Assembly: GCA_021797555.1 (NCBI GenBank)
Contig: JAJZZM010000020.1
Span: forward strand, 1 to 64,000
Length of the DNA stretch: 64,000 nucleotides
Reading direction: 5' to 3'
DNA from: Thermoplasmata archaeon
GTDB taxonomy: Archaea > Thermoplasmatota > Thermoplasmata > Thermoplasmatales > Thermoplasmataceae
The first letter of the stretch is position 1, and each line of letters begins with the position of its first letter. Of the stretch, positions 52,621 to 62,657 are shown one piece after another. Made by a program: the position numbers and the translations under genes. The notes beneath the pieces were generated by a model. The model was not told where the DNA came from. It searched no databases and saw only the letters and a list, made by a program, of their open reading frames with translations.

Positions 52621-53433
52621 ATGCTTAAAATTATTGAATTAAAAGATAATTTTATTAGATTTTCAGTTGATAATATAACTCCAGCTATTGCAAATTCGTT
52701 AAGAAGAACATTGATAAATGACATACCAAAATTGGCAATAGAGAATGTAATATTCCATCATGGTGAAATAAGGGATGCAGATGGAAATGTTTATGATTCG
52801 TCATTGCCATTGTTTGATGAAATTGTAGCCTCAAGGCTGGGATTGGTCCCATTAAAAACTAATATAAATATGAATTTTCGCGATAACTGTTCATGTGGCG
52901 GCAAAGGCTGTGATTTATGTACAGTTACATATTCAATAAATAAATTGGGGCCAGGTTATGTTTATTCTTCAGACATAGTTCCTGTAAATAATCCAGAGCT
53001 AACTCCTGCAGATCCGATGATACCCATTGTTGAACTAAAAAAAGGACAGGCAATGCTTGTAACCTGTGAGGCAGTTATGGGGCTTGGAAAAGAACATGCA
53101 AAATGGCAGGCAACTTCAGGCGTTTCATATAAATATCACAGAAACTTTATTTTAAATAAAAATGAGATTGATAACTGGAAATTTTTCAAGGAAAAATGTC
53201 CGAAGTCAGTCATAAAAGAAAATGACAGTGAAATAGTATTTACAGATGATATACCATGTAATTTCTTATCGCAATTATTTGAAATAGATAATGTAAAAAT
53301 TGAGGAAGATGATACAAAATTCATATTCAAATTTGAAACAGATAGTTCGTTAAAAGCAATAGATGTCCTAAGTTATGCGATAAAAAGGATAGAAAATAGA
53401 TTTAGCATATTGATGGAAAGTTTATCAGATTAA
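52621..53433 (+). CDS. rpo3: RNA polymerase subunit Rpo3 (RpoD)
   Basis: [25 protein letters not shown]; Zn-loop [11 protein letters not shown]. Confidence 0.97.
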   Translation: MLKIIELKDNFIRFSVDNITPAIANSLRRTLINDIPKLAIENVIFHHGEIRDADGNVYDSSLPLFDEIVASRLGLVPLKTNINMNFRDNCSCGGKGCDLCTVTYSINKLGPGYVYSSDIVPVNNPELTPADPMIPIVELKKGQAMLVTCEAVMGLGKEHAKWQATSGVSYKYHRNFILNKNEIDNWKFFKEKCPKSVIKENDSEIVFTDDIPCNFLSQLFEIDNVKIEEDDTKFIFKFETDSSLKAIDVLSYAIKRIENRFSILMESLSD

Positions 53434-53475
53434 CTTTAAAATTAAAAAAATTGTTATTAAAAATAAAGAGTATAA

Positions 53476-54330
53476 TTATAATGCAGTTATAAGGTGTATA
53501 AGTGCTGGATATGATTCATATGCAACATATATTCCAACAATTATTATTATAAATGAGAATACTTTTCTTAATTCGTTTTTCTTTCCTCCAAGGTGTATTG
53601 AAAGCTTTGTACCTAAATAACCGCCAAATATACCGCCAATTACATAAACTATGGCAACAATATATAATACATCACCTATCATCCCCTGCGCTGCATATGT
53701 TATTCCCGGGGCAACAATTGAATACCTTATTGCTGTAACAATGCCAAATGTACCAACAGCAAGAAGTGATGTCCCAATTGCCATACTCATTTTTATTCTT
53801 GAGGATGCCAGTAAACCAGGAACTATTAAAAATCCTCCACCGATTCCGAAAAAACCGGAGGCGAGCCCAACAAGTATAGAATATCCTGAAACCTTACTGT
53901 ACTTTGTGTTTTTTGCGATTTCCTTACAATCCTCATTAGGAACCGCACGACATTTGCTGATATACATATATATTCCTATTACAATCATAAGCATTGAGAA
54001 AAAGAATAACAGTTGGTTACCTTTGATTAAAAGGCCAATAGTAGAACCTATTAAAACACCTATAATGCCAACTATTGCAAATACACCTCCGAGTTTTATA
54101 TTTGCATTTTTTTTCCTTAAATGCTGTGCAAAATTTATAAATGCAGTTATACCTACAGCCAGGGCAGTGGTACCTATTGCCAAATGTGGGTAATCAATGC
54201 CCACAAAGTAAATAAATAATGGAACCGCAAGAATGGAACCACCACCACCTATTAAGCCTAAACTAAATCCCACTGCTACACCTGATATTATCGCTAATAT
54301 ATATTCAAATAATGTTATGTCAACTATCAA
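53476..54330 (-). CDS. TauE/SafE family anion (sulfite) exporter-like permease
   Basis: Duplicated GGGGSILAVPLF / GIGGGFLIVPGL motifs, 7-8 TMs. Confidence 0.92.
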   Translation of the reverse strand: MIVDITLFEYILAIISGVAVGFSLGLIGGGGSILAVPLFIYFVGIDYPHLAIGTTALAVGITAFINFAQHLRKKNANIKLGGVFAIVGIIGVLIGSTIGLLIKGNQLLFFFSMLMIVIGIYMYISKCRAVPNEDCKEIAKNTKYSKVSGYSILVGLASGFFGIGGGFLIVPGLLASSRIKMSMAIGTSLLAVGTFGIVTAIRYSIVAPGITYAAQGMIGDVLYIVAIVYVIGGIFGGYLGTKLSIHLGGKKNELRKVFSFIIIIVGIYVAYESYPALIHLITAL

Positions 54331-54439
54331 TTTTGTCTATCATGTATTACAAACAAATATATATATGTTGTTCATATTTTTATAAAAATATTCATGTTTA
54401 TTGATTTATAATATAATAATGCATAAAAATGAAATATTA

Positions 54440-55006
54440 TTAATTTGAATGCAGTAAATTGCTTAAATGGAATAAGGCTTTCCCAGCATTTGCATTATCA
54501 ATAACTATCCATATTTCAGTATCAAGACGGTATATATTTGTAAATTTTATTCCATATGTCATCAGATAATCTGTTATTAACAGTGTTAAACCTGGAGTAA
54601 ATGATGATTCTTTAGGCAGAATTATTTTTATCAGTGCTATTTTACTTTCTATATTGCCTATATCTGCGATACATACATAAAAATTTGATTCTTTCATCAT
54701 AAGTATTGCATTTTCCGGCATTTTTTTTATATTATCAAAATATAAAATACTGTATTCATATTCTATTGTCAGTGATGATTTTTTTAATATATTAAGATCA
54801 TCTGAATATTCAGGTTTGGTTGCCTTTATATTTGTCAAGACCTTAACTATTGTATTGAATTTTACATTTTTGCCCGTCATTGCTTCGACCTTATCCTTTA
54901 TATCTTCGGCAATTTTAGTATAATTACATAAACCGCTTGAAATTGCCATAGAATAAATTAAATTATTGTCTATGATAACTTTTACCGAATCAGATATTTT
55001 TGTCAT
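54440..55006 (-). CDS. Hypothetical ACT-domain-like protein
   Basis: Predicted beta-alpha pattern (TPGLTLLITDYLMTYGIKFTNIYRLDTEIWIVIDN) resembling ACT domains. Confidence 0.55.
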   Translation of the reverse strand: MTKISDSVKVIIDNNLIYSMAISSGLCNYTKIAEDIKDKVEAMTGKNVKFNTIVKVLTNIKATKPEYSDDLNILKKSSLTIEYEYSILYFDNIKKMPENAILMMKESNFYVCIADIGNIESKIALIKIILPKESSFTPGLTLLITDYLMTYGIKFTNIYRLDTEIWIVIDNANAGKALFHLSNLLHSN

Positions 55007-55383
55007 ATTTTTGATATAATTTAATAATATAAATTCATTACTATTGAAAATAATCTATAAAATGCAAAATTGTGATTTAATTCATATTGTTTTGCTTTAA
55101 TAATATGTGGATTTATGATATGTTAATGTTAGTTTGGTTAACCTTATTATACGGGTTATATCTTTATTAAGGCTAACATTGTAAATTGAATAGTGCTTCT
55201 GCCTGATTAATCTACAATTACAGTAAAATTACAGGCACTTTAGTTGTAATACATCTAAGGTGTTGCATATAATGTTCTATAAATTGCCATTTTCATCCCA
55301 CTTATAGAACTTCTGGATTTCCCTACAAGCAATGGTAAAATTAATTAAATACAATACCATGTTTGATATAATCGGTGTATGTT

Positions 55384-56199
55384 ATGAAATTAGCAATAAT
55401 TACCAGGATAAACTGTCCATCATGCATTAAAATAGCAAAGAGGGTTATGGAATTAATACCTGATTCCTGGGAAATAATACTTGAAACAAAACTTGCAAAG
55501 GCATTGGATAAGAAAGGAGTAAACTTTAACCAGATAGATGCAGATATAATAGTTGTAATAGGTGGTGATGGCACAATTTTAAAAACTGCACAATTATCAA
55601 GGGGAAAAATACTGGGCATAAATGTTGGAGGCTTGGGATTTTTATCTGAAGTTGAAATAGGTAATATAGAGAAGTCCATATTTAATCTTATAAAAGGCGA
55701 TTATAAAACATACGATGTTATGAAACTTGAGGTTTATATTAATGATGTTTTGTTTGGCAGGGGCATAAATGATGTTGTTGTGCACACAGCAAGAATTTCA
55801 AAAATAAGGAAATTTAGTGTTTATATAAACGATAATTTTATGGAAAACACAAGTGCAGATGGCGTGATAATTGCAACTCCAATAGGGTCAACGTCATATT
55901 CATACAGTGCCGGAGGCCCTATACTGATACCATCCCTGAAGGCAATGGTAATTTCATATATAGCGCCATTTGGGTCAAGATTAAGGCCAATTGTATGCCC
56001 CGAGAGTAGCAAGATTACAATAAAAATAATAGGTAAACATAGCTCTCTGGTAATTATCGACGGGCAGAAAAATTTAATAGTAAATAGCAATGATAAAATT
56101 GACATTAAAGTATCAAATGAAAGATTAACGTTTATAGAGTTAAAAAATTCATTTTATGAACGTTTAAGGGGGAAACTGATAAAAGATGTGGTCAATTAG
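55384..56199 (+). CDS. nadK: NAD kinase
   Basis: IVVIGGDGTILKTAQ, GINVGGLGFLSEV, TPIGSTSYSYSAGGPI. Confidence 0.95.
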   Translation: MKLAIITRINCPSCIKIAKRVMELIPDSWEIILETKLAKALDKKGVNFNQIDADIIVVIGGDGTILKTAQLSRGKILGINVGGLGFLSEVEIGNIEKSIFNLIKGDYKTYDVMKLEVYINDVLFGRGINDVVVHTARISKIRKFSVYINDNFMENTSADGVIIATPIGSTSYSYSAGGPILIPSLKAMVISYIAPFGSRLRPIVCPESSKITIKIIGKHSSLVIIDGQKNLIVNSNDKIDIKVSNERLTFIELKNSFYERLRGKLIKDVVN

Positions 56200-56548
56200 G
56201 GAAAGGACATTAAAACTTATAATGGAAGCATCTAAAGATTCTTATCCGAACGAGTTCGGTGCATTCTTAAGGGCAGAAAATAATATTATATACGAAATCG
56301 CATTATTGCCCGGAACAATAAGTGGTAATGCACATGTAATATTTCAGACATATTCTATGCCCATAGATTTTACATATGTTGGTTCAGTCCATTCACACCC
56401 ATCTGGAAATACACATCCATCAGATGCTGATATACACATGTTTTCCAATACAGGGCCAGTACATATGATAGTCGGATATCCATACCGTATGAGCGATTAT
56501 TCTGTTTATAATAGAAATGGCATACCGATAAAGCTTGAGATACTTTAA
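56186..56548 (+). CDS. JAMM/MPN+ metalloprotease (archaeal Rpn11/Csn5-like)
   Basis: Conserved Glu in NEFGAFL and HSHPSGNTHPSDAD (HxHx7Sx2D). Confidence 0.92.
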   Translation: MWSIRERTLKLIMEASKDSYPNEFGAFLRAENNIIYEIALLPGTISGNAHVIFQTYSMPIDFTYVGSVHSHPSGNTHPSDADIHMFSNTGPVHMIVGYPYRMSDYSVYNRNGIPIKLEIL

Positions 56549-57564
56549 TAGTTATACCTTAAAATAGCACAGTAACCGCCAAAATTCTTTATTATGTTAC
56601 CGGAATCAGTATAATTGCTTATTACATGCACATTTCCTGTTATTATATTTAATAATTCACGCGTTTCAGGCTTTTTAAAAACGTCTTCTGAAATTATTAA
56701 ATCTTCAATCATATTTTCCATTGCGTATTTTTTTATTTCATCGTAGCCATAAACACTTAGATTTGTTTTATTTAAATTTGTTAAAAATTTTTCTATTAAT
56801 TTTTCATCTCCAGCTATTCTTGATTCCTTTAATATATTTTCAGATTTTTTATCGTTCATAAATAAATAGATTCCTCTTTTGCCATTTTCTGTTTCAGGGA
56901 AATCATATATTTTTATATCCTTAAAATACGGATCCTTATTAATTATATTATACAATTTTGTATGCTCAAACCCAGGACCTAGGATTATAAATGATGATGC
57001 ATTGCTAATATTTTTTATTGTTTTTATTATATCATTGAAATATGAATTATTATTAGATTTTAATTCATAATCTTTCCCTGATTTATTTGAATGTATAACG
57101 CCTATATCCTGCAATCCGTATGATTTTAATGTTGAAATTAAGCATTCTTCATCATCCATGGATATAAAAACAATGCTATTTTTATAATAATTATTTATTG
57201 CCTCTTCAATTAATTGATATTCTTCATTGCTTAATTCTTTTATTATTATTATTTCGTCATCAGAACCTATAAATACGGACTGGTGGCTTCCTGTATTCTC
57301 GCCCTCAATAATTTCACCCAGAATTTTTAATTTGTCCGTATATGGCTGAAAATCAATTTTTTCTATTTTTAATTCAACCATTATTCTTTTCCTCTCTGTT
57401 GCCTTTGACCGATTTAATTCATCATTCTGCTCTATTCTTCTATAAACTATTACAGATATTATATCTCCTGAATTTAGTATATTTTTGAGATACCATAAAT
57501 CATCTGTGGTATCCATTTTTAATATAATTTTCGATTCTTCCCTGATATTTTTTATTATTTTCAA
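56545..57564 (-). CDS. pelA: mRNA surveillance protein Pelota
   Basis: Dom34/Pelota three-domain pattern (DTTDDLWYLKNILNSGDIISVIVYR; SFIILGPGFEHTKLYN; GYDEIKKYAM). Confidence 0.95.
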   Translation of the reverse strand: MKIIKNIREESKIILKMDTTDDLWYLKNILNSGDIISVIVYRRIEQNDELNRSKATERKRIMVELKIEKIDFQPYTDKLKILGEIIEGENTGSHQSVFIGSDDEIIIIKELSNEEYQLIEEAINNYYKNSIVFISMDDEECLISTLKSYGLQDIGVIHSNKSGKDYELKSNNNSYFNDIIKTIKNISNASSFIILGPGFEHTKLYNIINKDPYFKDIKIYDFPETENGKRGIYLFMNDKKSENILKESRIAGDEKLIEKFLTNLNKTNLSVYGYDEIKKYAMENMIEDLIISEDVFKKPETRELLNIITGNVHVISNYTDSGNIIKNFGGYCAILRYNY

Positions 57565-57596
57565 TAACAGTGTATTAAAAAATAGAATTAAAAATT

Positions 57597-58046
57597 TTAG
57601 ATATTATTCATAAAAAAATTTATCTCCTTTTCTATTTTTTTATAATGTGAACCCTTCCAGAAGTATTTATTGCATTTTTTACAGTATTTTACTGTTTTAA
57701 AATTTGATTTTACTGAAATATAATTATTATCCATATTTTTTGAATCAACATCTATTAATTCAGAATTGCATACAGGGCACCTTGTAAAAAATTTGCTTTT
57801 ATCAGGCGGGAACATTCGTATAATTTCCTTTACCTGGTCCTCATAATTTGTGCTGTCTATAAATATTGATTTATTATATCTTTTATAGAATTCGTAATCC
57901 CTTGTTAAAAGTATTAAATCGTTTTTTATGCAGTATTTTAATATATCATTATCATCATGGCATTCCGGATATGAAATATCATAGCCCATTAACCTGAGCC
58001 ATTCACATGACCTTTTTAACATATGGTCTGCCATAAACCTATTCAT
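57597..58046 (-). CDS. Mut7-C RNase domain protein with zinc ribbon
   Basis: MADHMLKRSCEWLRLMGYD, LLTRDYEFYKRY, CPVCNSEL...CKKCNKYFWKGSHY. Confidence 0.88.
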   Translation of the reverse strand: MNRFMADHMLKRSCEWLRLMGYDISYPECHDDNDILKYCIKNDLILLTRDYEFYKRYNKSIFIDSTNYEDQVKEIIRMFPPDKSKFFTRCPVCNSELIDVDSKNMDNNYISVKSNFKTVKYCKKCNKYFWKGSHYKKIEKEINFFMNNI

Positions 58047-58593
58047 GCTCCCACCTCTTTGATAAATCATTTTCTATATTTGATAAATCAAGAATTCTTG
58101 AAACGACAAAATTTATTAAATCATTCATTGTTTTTGGCTTATTATAATATCCCGGAACGGCAGGAGATACTATAACATTATTATTTGATAACTTTAACAT
58201 ATTTTCAATCATAATTGTACTGAATGGCATTTCCCTTGGGACTATAATGAATTTTCTTCTTTCCTTCAGTGCTACCAGTGCCACTCTGGTTATTAATGTA
58301 TCTGCTATTCCTGAGGCTATTTTTGCCATTGTTGATGTTGAACATGGAATAATCACAAATGAATCAAATATAAAACTACCGGAACTTATTCTGGCCGCGA
58401 TATCATTATCATCATAAAAATAAGTGGATAATCCCTTTATGTAATTTATATCATAATCTGTTTCTAAAGACATGACCTTTTTTGCACTTTCAGACATAAC
58501 TAAATGTATTTCATAGTTTTTAATATTTTCTAGAAATCTAACTGCAAGTAATGTCCCTGATGCACCTGTTATGCCCACAACTATCTTTTTCAT
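58039..58593 (-). CDS. ubiX: UbiX family flavin prenyltransferase
   Basis: VVGITGASGTLLAVRFLE, IPCSTSTMAKIASGIADTLITR, REMPFS. Confidence 0.93.
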   Translation of the reverse strand: MKKIVVGITGASGTLLAVRFLENIKNYEIHLVMSESAKKVMSLETDYDINYIKGLSTYFYDDNDIAARISSGSFIFDSFVIIPCSTSTMAKIASGIADTLITRVALVALKERRKFIIVPREMPFSTIMIENMLKLSNNNVIVSPAVPGYYNKPKTMNDLINFVVSRILDLSNIENDLSKRWEHE

Positions 58594-58621
58594 ATATAGT
58601 TATTATAAATTGATATTTAAT

Positions 58622-59188
58622 TCATTTTTTTCTGTTAAATACGAAATATAAAACTATCATGCCTGCTATTATGGCAGCTATTATTCCGAAATCCTCATAT
58701 TCGGCTGTTAGTGGTTTTATTGCCGGATGTGAAAATGAAAATCCAGGATAGGCTCCCGCATCCAGTGCTTTTATATTTGTGTATTTACCATTATCTACGA
58801 GCGATGGTTTATTCTCTATTTTTTCAAATGCAATTGTCATATTTTTCAGTGTTGGAGACCCCACTGAGGATAATGCAGTAATAAACTGTTCACCAAAATA
58901 ATTTAAGCCAGTATAGTTCTGGTCAAATATGATTGAATCCTGTGTTGTTACGTTTGCCCAATCAAATGTAACGTATTTCTTATTGTCTATTATATTAGAG
59001 AAAAATGTTGTCCAATCAGAACCTGTGACATTATACGATGAACATACATGGGATGTTGTGTTATTATAATAATACTGTTCCGATGGCAACGTTGATGGTG
59101 GTGCAGCCAGTGTAGGTGAGGCTGTTGATATAGCCGGAACCATGATCAAGATCAATGATAACATTATAACTATGAATATTCTTTTCAT
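58622..59188 (-). CDS. Secreted/cell-surface protein with C-terminal membrane anchor
   Basis: N-terminal signal peptide, several N-x-S/T sequons, C-terminal TM IIAAIIAGMIVLYFVFNRKK. Confidence 0.7.
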   Translation of the reverse strand: MKRIFIVIMLSLILIMVPAISTASPTLAAPPSTLPSEQYYYNNTTSHVCSSYNVTGSDWTTFFSNIIDNKKYVTFDWANVTTQDSIIFDQNYTGLNYFGEQFITALSSVGSPTLKNMTIAFEKIENKPSLVDNGKYTNIKALDAGAYPGFSFSHPAIKPLTAEYEDFGIIAAIIAGMIVLYFVFNRKK

Positions 59189-59324
59189 TTAAGGTATATA
59201 TAAAACAAGGTTTAAAACTTTTTTCATACATAAAAATAATCAATTAATTATATAAATTTATGAATAATAATATTGAATTCCCAATACAATTAACTATATA
59301 AATGAAGATTAATTTTACTAATAT

Positions 59325-62300
59325 ATGTTTAAAAAGCTATTGGCAATAATAATATTGTTAATTCTTGTACTGTCATCAATGATTGTTATATATGATCCGG
59401 ATAATAATGAAAAAATAATAAGAGATAATGATTTATCATATAATAACACAGGCAATAATAGTACATCATTAATATCGTATATACCTTCAAATTATCAGGG
59501 ATATGTTAATTATGAACTGAAATCGTATAATATAAAATATAATTATTCAGGCAACCTTTTAAATATAAATTATAACAGCAATAATGAAGATTTTTTAAAT
59601 ACATTTTTTAATAGTTTAAATAAAACATTAGGTATTACATTTTTTACATCCAATAATTCCAATTATTTTGTCCCTTATATATCAGAATCATATAATTATA
59701 ACGGAGCATACCTACCATCAAATATTTATGATGCCTATGATATAAACTATGTACATAATGAAGGTTACTGCGGGAATAATGTTACAATAGTAATAGTTGA
59801 TGCCTATGGTGACCCATCAATAAGGTATGATGCAAGTGTTTTTGACAATTTAACAAATACACCTACGATAAATTTAACAATAGATTATCCTGAAGGCATA
59901 CCCACAAAAACAAATTCTGGCTGGGCCACAGAAACTGCAGTTGATGTTGAGATGAGCCATGCAATTGCACCTGCCGCAAAAATAAAATTACTGGTTACGC
60001 CTGGATCCGGAAATACACTAATAGATGGTGTTTCATATGCAATATCACATAACCTTGGGAATATTATATCATTGAGCTGGGGATCACCAGAATCAGAAGT
60101 ATCTAATGGAGAATTATCAACTTTAAATAAATTATATAGGCAGGCAGCTGAAGAGAACATAACTGTACTTGGAGCATCTGGAGATCAGGGGGCCTATGAT
60201 GGCACATCATCATTAACAACAAATTTCCCGGCATCAGATCCATATGTTTTAGGTGTTGGCGGCACAACACTTACATACAGCAATGGGAAATATACACAAA
60301 CTGCCTGGGGGTCAGTAATAAATGGAAAAGAGGAGGGCAGTGGTGGTGGCTTCTCTCATTATTTTAAAAGGCCATATTATCAGGATCCGTATGATTACAG
60401 TGGCAATTATTACGGTGTGCCTGAAGTTTCTCTTGACGCCAACCCCAATACTGGAGTCCTTGTAGTGGTTTCAGGAGAAACATATAAATTAGGTGGTACA
60501 AGTATAGCCACACCCATGTGGGCAGGCATAATAGCCATAATGGATAACTATTTCCATAGATCCCTTGGCTTTATTAATCCCTTATTTTACCAGATATCAA
60601 GAACAAAATATTATACATCAGCGTTTACACAGATAACATCAGGCAATAATGATTATTACTATGCAACGCCTGGCTGGAATGCTGTAACAGGGCTTGGAAC
60701 ACCGTTGGTAAGCAATTTAATAAATGCTACAGCAGAAATTCTTGATGGCTATGGTTCAGTATTATTATTTAATGGAACATATTATGCCAATGAAATTTCT
60801 GCTGAAATAAATGTTCCTTCAAATAATAGTGAACAATTTAACGGTACAACATATTATTATATATCGTTTTATATCAATAATAATAATTTTATAAAGTTCG
60901 GAATATCAGATAATATCACAGGTTATTATTATAAATATATAATAGAAGAAAACGGTGTAAAAACAGTATACTATGAAAACGGCAAAAATAATTCCTATTT
61001 AACAATTCATTTAAATAATAAAATAAACTTTGAAGTAGGTAATATAACTAAAAAATCAGTAAATATGCCCGCTGCATTTTCCGGTAATTACCGGGCCGGT
61101 GTGGGTGCCCAGCAGTATAATAGCCAGATAAATTTCGTTAATATACCTGATACTGTGTATAGCAACATAAATATATATTATAATTCAACAAAAATAAACA
61201 TAAATAATAATTCTATATATGAAGAACATTACAATAATATTGAAAGCAATTATAGTAAATTAAATTTTAATTATAATGAAAGCGATAATATAATAACTGC
61301 TATTTATTCGGCAAATTATACCAATGGCTTCATTTATAAAACAAATCAAACAGGCAAAATAGTTTACAGTATTACAGAATTCGTACCTAAAGTTAGTATA
61401 AAGTTAAGCATAAGCAATAGTAGTAAGGCAATATATTATATAAATGGGAGTAAGATAAATGCAGTTTCTGATATCACTGTTGATCATACATTTAGCCATG
61501 GCGGTTACTATAATATAACTGCAGATGTAAGCGGCAATAATATATCAAGGGAGATTTATATACCTGATATAAATGGATATACAATTAATTTTACATATAT
61601 GCCATCCGGCTATAAAGCAGAATTAAATGTGACTATAGATAATTATTTTACTTATAATACTGACAGTAAAACATTAAATGTTTATGAATTAGCAGGTGCA
61701 AATTCGATAAAAGTAAGTTCTAAAGGCTATAAAATATATAATGGAAATATAATAGGAAATAAAACAATAACCATGACAGAAAAAAATGTTCTTGTAACCA
61801 TTTTTGTCTTTACAGGGAACGTATCCACAACTATAAATAACAACAAAACATTAATAAATGGTGGCTATAATTATTTATATGTAAATCCCGGGAATATTAC
61901 AATAAATGTTACGGAACCAGGTTATATAAATTATAGCAGAACTATTTACCTAAATCCTGGCAATGATTACAACTCATCAGTGCAGTTAAAGCCGGTAAAA
62001 CATATGAATATTATAAATGGAACTGTATATAACAAACAGTATGATTATACATTGTCAAATGTTAGAATATTTGATAAAAATGGAACACTTGGTTATACAA
62101 ATAGCACAGGCAATTTCTCCATATACATAGGCAACGGAACATATAATACAACGTTTTCTGAATATTTATATAAGAATTATTCAAAAAATATATCAAAGAC
62201 GGACAATCCAATTGGGATATATATGTTACCGAAGAGTGTTGTTGTCACTATTATAAACTTCAACATATTGCATTATATACCAATAGCATTTTATTTCGTT

Positions 62301-62642
62301 TATGTTTCATGGAATGAATATACATTAAGCAACTTTGGTTTATATAAGGTATATTATTCAACAAATCAGTTTATGGAAAATCCAAAAAGTGTAACAATAT
62401 ATAACCAGGGAACAACATACACAGTATTATCCGGGCTAACACCTGGGAAAACATATTATATAACGGTTACTGCATATTCAGCTAACGGTTCATTTATATC
62501 AACCCAGCAGATATCAGTGTATTATAATCCTGTATATTATGTATTAAATGGAATACTTATAGGCGGAATTCTGGCGTATATAGGATTTATGATAAAATTT
62601 TTCGTAAAAAGGAAAAAGAAAGATGATGATTTTAATTTTTAA
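59325..62642 (+). CDS. S53 (sedolisin/kumamolisin-type) protease with PEGA/CarboxypepD-reg-like and FN3 domains and C-terminal membrane anchor
   Basis: Catalytic ETAVD, GASGDQG, GGTSIATP; C-terminal FN3-like WNEYTLSNFGLYKVYYST...LTPGKTYYITVTAYS; TM then KRKKKDDDFNF. Confidence 0.93.
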   Translation: MFKKLLAIIILLILVLSSMIVIYDPDNNEKIIRDNDLSYNNTGNNSTSLISYIPSNYQGYVNYELKSYNIKYNYSGNLLNINYNSNNEDFLNTFFNSLNKTLGITFFTSNNSNYFVPYISESYNYNGAYLPSNIYDAYDINYVHNEGYCGNNVTIVIVDAYGDPSIRYDASVFDNLTNTPTINLTIDYPEGIPTKTNSGWATETAVDVEMSHAIAPAAKIKLLVTPGSGNTLIDGVSYAISHNLGNIISLSWGSPESEVSNGELSTLNKLYRQAAEENITVLGASGDQGAYDGTSSLTTNFPASDPYVLGVGGTTLTYSNGKYTQTAWGSVINGKEEGSGGGFSHYFKRPYYQDPYDYSGNYYGVPEVSLDANPNTGVLVVVSGETYKLGGTSIATPMWAGIIAIMDNYFHRSLGFINPLFYQISRTKYYTSAFTQITSGNNDYYYATPGWNAVTGLGTPLVSNLINATAEILDGYGSVLLFNGTYYANEISAEINVPSNNSEQFNGTTYYYISFYINNNNFIKFGISDNITGYYYKYIIEENGVKTVYYENGKNNSYLTIHLNNKINFEVGNITKKSVNMPAAFSGNYRAGVGAQQYNSQINFVNIPDTVYSNINIYYNSTKININNNSIYEEHYNNIESNYSKLNFNYNESDNIITAIYSANYTNGFIYKTNQTGKIVYSITEFVPKVSIKLSISNSSKAIYYINGSKINAVSDITVDHTFSHGGYYNITADVSGNNISREIYIPDINGYTINFTYMPSGYKAELNVTIDNYFTYNTDSKTLNVYELAGANSIKVSSKGYKIYNGNIIGNKTITMTEKNVLVTIFVFTGNVSTTINNNKTLINGGYNYLYVNPGNITINVTEPGYINYSRTIYLNPGNDYNSSVQLKPVKHMNIINGTVYNKQYDYTLSNVRIFDKNGTLGYTNSTGNFSIYIGNGTYNTTFSEYLYKNYSKNISKTDNPIGIYMLPKSVVVTIINFNILHYIPIAFYFVYVSWNEYTLSNFGLYKVYYSTNQFMENPKSVTIYNQGTTYTVLSGLTPGKTYYITVTAYSANGSFISTQQISVYYNPVYYVLNGILIGGILAYIGFMIKFFVKRKKKDDDFNF

Positions 62643-62657
62643 ATAATAAAGTAATAT

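Noticed and set aside
53651-54193. 180-aa + strand ORF inside the TauE/SafE gene
   Set aside because: Antisense shadow; the real permease on the minus strand has clear duplicated GGG motifs
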